Source: Podaxis mareebaensis (taxonomy: Eukaryota > Basidiomycota > Agaricomycetes > Agaricales > Agaricaceae). Taken from it: DNA of 64,000 nucleotides. The stretch is taken from contig JAEUWP010000207.1 in assembly GCA_018524725.1 (NCBI GenBank), forward strand, positions 62,001 to 126,000, in the 5' to 3' direction. The notes under the pieces were generated by a model. That model saw nothing but the letters and a program-made list of their open reading frames with translations, was not told where the DNA came from and made no database searches. Positions 58,915 to 64,000 of this stretch are shown piece after piece; positions within the stretch are counted from its first letter, which is position 1, and every line of letters begins with the position of its first letter. Position numbers and translations under genes: made by a program.

Positions 58915-60512
58915 TCACAAGGGCACCTGCTTTCCTTGAACCCATACTGATGTCCTGTTCCTGTCATCCCCGATACACCACCACTTTTCGACCAAGGCCT
59001 CATTCATTGGTGGAAGAATACCCTCCACAACAAAATCGAGGGGACCAACTCCTTCACCGCTCTGAGGATCACATACTTTAACTGTAAGGTGCAGAGACAT
59101 GAGTCTAATTCCACGACCATGAAAACATAGAGACGTACTCATCTGCGCATCGAACGGTGCTCCAACTTCAAATGTCCCACTTTGTAGACCCAAAGCAATT
59201 GATCCGCCTCTTGTGGCGAGATACAACGACTCTTTCCAGTCAATCGCCAAGTTCCCCTCGTCTCTATCTACTTTTCCGTCAAATCGACTTATAATTTCCC
59301 TCCCCTGTCGCATTCTAGACACGGCAACAGACTGCCTCATGGCGTTCATGATATCTGCACTGTATCCTCCCGCGATATCTGTTCCCAAGCCCACCTTCAC
59401 ACCTCTGTTCAAAGCTTCCCTGAGACGGAAAGGTTCAGCGGAGAAGTAAACATTAGATAGGGGGCAATGGGCAATGGCGGTATCGTGACCATTTATCCGG
59501 GAAAGATCAGACGGGGAGAGGAACGTGCAGTGAGCTTGGATCGTCCTAGGAGTCAAGAGTCGGTGCTGGTTGTATATCAGTAGCGGTTTATCAGATTACT
59601 GTGAGCTGCAGTTCACCTTTTCGAAGACATCGATGTCTTCCATGCCACGCTCTTTCCTTACCCACTCGACCTCATCATAGGCCTCAGCGAGGTGGCTCTG
59701 AACCTTCAAGCCCTCTCTCGCTGACAGCTCACCTAAACCGCGCAACAACTCGTCTGAGCATGTAGGCACAAATCTTGGTGTGAGGACGGGTTCCACCAGC
59801 CTCTCGTGTGGCTGAAGGTCTTTTGTTAAAGCACGGCATCGTGAAACAAAAGACCACGCCGAATCTAGAGATGCTTGTGCTGAAGGTTCGACGTACGTCG
59901 GACGTGACGACATATCCATCGATAATTTCCCTACAAATGCTCGAATGCCTATGTTTTGCATTTCTTCCGTCAAGATCATACTAATCGAAGGTTTATGAGA
60001 CAACAAATAGCGGGTCTACAGAGATGATTCATACTTGGTGTCTTCCTTTAGGGTTCCGAAGAATAATACGGCGCCTGTCCCATTCTTCAACAACCTCTTT
60101 GCGAGCTTGCTGTAGACCTTCCTGGCTAGGTCTTGATCGGAATCGAGTTGCTCTTCCGCCTTGAGCGCATAGGTATCCAGCCACTGCATCAGTGGCAAAT
60201 CAAGTCCATTCCCTTGATAGAGATACTGAGGCGCATGAAGGTGAAGATCACAGAATGTTGGTAGCACGAAGCTACCCCTTGGGATCACAGTTTCTAGGGC
60301 CCCAGTCGCGTCCGTTGGCAACGCCTGATCCGCTTGAGCGAAGGATGTGATGAACCCATGCTGATCCACAACTACTAAAATCAACGATATAGTTGTTGCT
60401 TATCGCATGTCTACGAACCCAAACGATAGTCCTCGAAGATGTGCAGTACACCCAAGGATGGTGTGTGGACGAAAGTTCCGCGATAGATATGGTAAGAATG
60501 GGGGGATCTCAT
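58915..60512 (-). CDS. Guanine deaminase
   Basis: Zinc amidohydrolase that turns guanine into xanthine in purine salvage and nitrogen use. The start MRSPHSYHIYRGTFVHTPSL is chosen; an in-frame ATG at 60551 would add 13 residues. The metal-binding His pair is in LPTFCDLHLHAPQYLYQGNG, followed by the family block LPLMQWLDTYALKAEEQL. Further ligands sit in VQSHLAEAYDEVEWVR, TIQAHCTFLS and VGLGTDIAGGYSADIMNAMR. The C-terminus is GKQVPL. Intron 1 has donor GTTCGT; the intron between VNCSSQ and TIQAHC has donor GTAATC. All ligands are in place. Confidence 0.9.
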
Positions 60513-60602
60513 ATGTGTGAGGATGTGATATGAGTTCCCATCGAAACACATTATAGGATGAACCTGCCCTGAACTACAAGGCCAACACCGCCATTCAGCA
60601 TA

Positions 60603-60630
60603 CGTTGAACGTTGAACGTTGAACGTTGAA
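60603..60630. repeat. Four perfect copies of a 7 bp unit
   Basis: CGTTGAA is repeated four times in tandem, followed by one altered copy, between the guanine deaminase start and the HEM2 3' end. A simple microsatellite. It could affect the guanine deaminase promoter, but nothing shows this. Confidence 0.8.
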
Positions 60631-60760
60631 GCTTGAAGGTTAATCTAGATTGAGCTTGAATTGGAATACAAGGCGAAAATAGATTACATCTTGTTTTTCC
60701 ATCTGGCAACGGGACATATAACTTAAATACAACTTACACATAACGTATCTAGGTATCGAT

Positions 60761-62055
<1,295 letters not shown>

Positions 62056-63524
62056 GGTCAACGATCTGCGATGATTTATAGGTGGCGAAGAGGGGCGCTA
62101 GTAAGTGTTGGTTGGAGGAGAGGATGGTGGAAGAGGGAAGAGGAAGGAAACGGGCGCCCTCGGGCAGAACTTTTCAGTTACCGGTCGCTGTCAAATGTGA
62201 AAAGGCCAGAAATAACATCACTGGGGCTGTCGGGTTGATAGCTACCTCAAACTGCGGTTGTATATTTGGCCAAATTCTTGAGTTTCGTTCATGGTTATCA
62301 TATGTATATTCTGAGGACATGAGGACTTGTAAATGTTATGGCTCACGTAGCGTCCAGCGCGGAGTTCGGCCTTCAATCCCATCGATCTTTCCGACGGCGT
62401 GCTTGATACTCGGATCTTGAATTTGTCATACGCTGATCCGGCGTACCGTCGATGTGATGAAATTCCACCTCCTCCAGGATAAGTATTATAAAAAGCATAT
62501 CGTCAGATAATCGAACGGTGAGCCCTGATAAGGCGTAAGGTTGGGGGGAAACACAATGTAGTATTTTCCGCCTTGTACAGTACGCTCAACTTGTATATCG
62601 ACAGGCACGAGATAAGCATGGACCATCCGGATGGGAGGCCGAGGCGCGAATCTATTGGCGGCTCTTATTTGTGCTACTAACAACTTATCAGTATGCCGTT
62701 TGCTACAGGGATGCTACGTTTACGTCCCAAGCTTGGTCGATTGAATTAGCTGTGCGGCAGCTAGTGTGATCGTTGCCAGCAGTATTATTTATTGTTAAAC
62801 AAAATAACCAGACCACGTCTCCTCTTTCCGCCCACCAGGATGTCCTTTGGCGACGGGCAGATTTGGAGCCATTGTTCCTTGCATTGTTGTCTAGAGAAGG
62901 AAGCAGGATAGAAGGACGGCTAAGAAAGAGTCTTTTGTGACCTGGAATATAGAGTATTGCCTTAGCAACTGGGAAAAGAAAAATAATACGACGTGTCTCA
63001 ACTCGGACTTAGCACGCAGGACACGTCTGTATGATGCCAAGGAATGTGCAACTCGCCAAGGAACACACAGGTAAAGGGGTTCACAGGGAGAAGATTTTTG
63101 TGGCCGAGTGCTGGTGCAAACGGCTTTTTTGGGCCAGTTGGTACAGTAGATTGCGATGAATTAATTGAATGGGGTAGCTCAGGGACTGCCCGATCAGGGC
63201 TGGCTGTAAGAGGAAACAAAAAAGCGGGGATCATCATGACGCGATCACATGACTTTGTTGAACGGTGCTGCGTGAGATAGAAAAACGAGGCAGGAGCCTA
63301 GAATGTGCTGAGAGATTGCCCCGCCACCGAAATTATTTATTTCTGCTCCTTAACTTCCTGCTCCTCGCTGTTCGCAACGACATTCACGACATCCCCAAGA
63401 CTCCCTCCTTGACAAGGAACACCCAGGCCGCGCCACTCGTTCAGATACCCCTAGGTTACGATTATAGCCGCCGGAACCGCCTCTGACACGCGACCTGTCT
63501 ACACCTCTATCAACTCTCATTAAA
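62056..63524. other. Intergenic region, nothing firmly recognised
   Basis: About 1.5 kb upstream of HEM2. The minus strand at 62486-62683 reads protein-like (RPPIRMVHAYLVPVDIQVER, then GGKYYIVFPPNL), and a further piece at about 62.36-62.46 kb follows in another frame. I could not join them into a gene or match a family. Open frames at 63.0-63.3 kb show no motif. The last 200 bases before 63,525 are CT-rich and promoter-like. Confidence 0.35.
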
Positions 63525-64000
63525 ATGATGCTCGTGTCTACTCCCACAAAACACTGTATCCAGCCTCGCAGTCCAGCCTGTGACTCCGCAATGTCTCCTT
63601 ACTATCCTCGCAATTGTACCCCTCCCCGCTTTCCCTCAGAACCAAACCCCTTCGACTCCGCAGTGCTTTCACCTTCGCCACTTCGACAACGACCACTATT
63701 CCCCACTACTGCCAGTTCTGTGCAGGATACTGACGACTTATTCTCCCAGTCACCATACAAGCCCATCTCCCCAAATCCCCTTGGTCCTAAACCCCAGCCT
63801 ATTTCTGCCGACGATGAGGAGGGTTCCATTTTTCTTTCATCTGGCCCCTCCTTCGTTTCGACTTCCACATCACAAACCCTTCTAACCCCGGTCAGGCAAA
63901 ATCACCGCCCACCCAATCGCACTGCATTGGCCGTAAAGCACCTGAACGCGGGTCTTTCACCAGCCGCAGCGTACTCTTCGACCAGCTCCGACTCTGATAC
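63525..64000 (+). CDS. SP-rich protein, 5' part only (runs off the window)
   Basis: Open from an ATG at 63,525 to the window end with no stop, 158 codons. It begins MMLVSTPTKHCIQPRSPACD and carries repeated Ser-Pro sites (RSPAC, AMSPYY, LSPSPL, SQSPYKPISPNP, LSPAAAY), an acidic patch DDEEGS and a conserved-looking TALAVKHLNAGL. Such a pattern suits a cyclin-dependent- or MAP-kinase substrate, for example a cell-cycle or transcription regulator, but I cannot name a family from the N-terminus. A CT-rich promoter lies ahead. Confidence 0.6.
   Translation, partial: MMLVSTPTKHCIQPRSPACDSAMSPYYPRNCTPPRFPSEPNPFDSAVLSPSPLRQRPLFPTTASSVQDTDDLFSQSPYKPISPNPLGPKPQPISADDEEGSIFLSSGPSFVSTSTSQTLLTPVRQNHRPPNRTALAVKHLNAGLSPAAAYSSTSSDSD

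Overview
The window comes from a fungal nuclear genome, most likely a mushroom-forming basidiomycete (Agaricomycetes). The genes are packed closely, on both strands, and are cut by many introns of about 50-70 bp. They include families typical of that group: two DUF6533-like membrane proteins, a velvet regulator and a BSD-domain protein. The gene calls rest on exon chains joined by eye; wherever exon sums are quoted, they keep the reading frame.

Left part, 1 to about 14,750: an AT-rich graveyard of nested retroelements almost without CpG. It holds a decayed Ty1/copia element (minus strand, cut by the window edge), a poly(A)-tailed retrocopy inside the copia gag, an unidentified plus-strand protein relic, and a 9.2 kb Ty3/gypsy element (4705-13876, minus strand). 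The Ty3 element has two about 800 bp LTRs, a polypurine tract and a likely self-priming primer binding site. CpG returns abruptly at about 14,760, where host genes begin.

Right part, 15.2-64 kb: a host gene array. In order: a low-complexity unknown protein; a TEN1-like OB-fold protein (telomere CST complex); a velvet regulator; an F-box/beta-propeller protein divergent from a WDR83/MORG1-like WD40 protein; LSM2; a DUF6533-like receptor; ribosomal protein eS8; a second DUF6533-like gene in the opposite orientation; UDP-glucose pyrophosphorylase; a broken arrestin-like gene; a Cdc1/Ted1-like metallophosphoesterase; a small complex I subunit (NDUFB2-like) divergent from a long disordered nuclear-type protein; the arginine-specific carbamoyl-phosphate synthase small chain with a 21-codon uORF; a BSD-domain protein; an MFS anion permease; a second Cdc1/Ted1-like phosphoesterase; a FIT/Scs3 lipid-droplet protein; guanine deaminase; 5-aminolevulinate dehydratase (HEM2); and the start of an SP-rich protein that runs off the window.

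Most of these genes are housekeeping (splicing, ribosome, heme, arginine, purine salvage, cell-wall sugar supply, ER lipid and GPI work) and do not form one pathway. The more unusual signals are the self-priming retroelement, the sharp CpG boundary, two apparent GC-AG introns, introns that isolate the start codon, and the paired phosphoesterase paralogs with different metal-site motifs.
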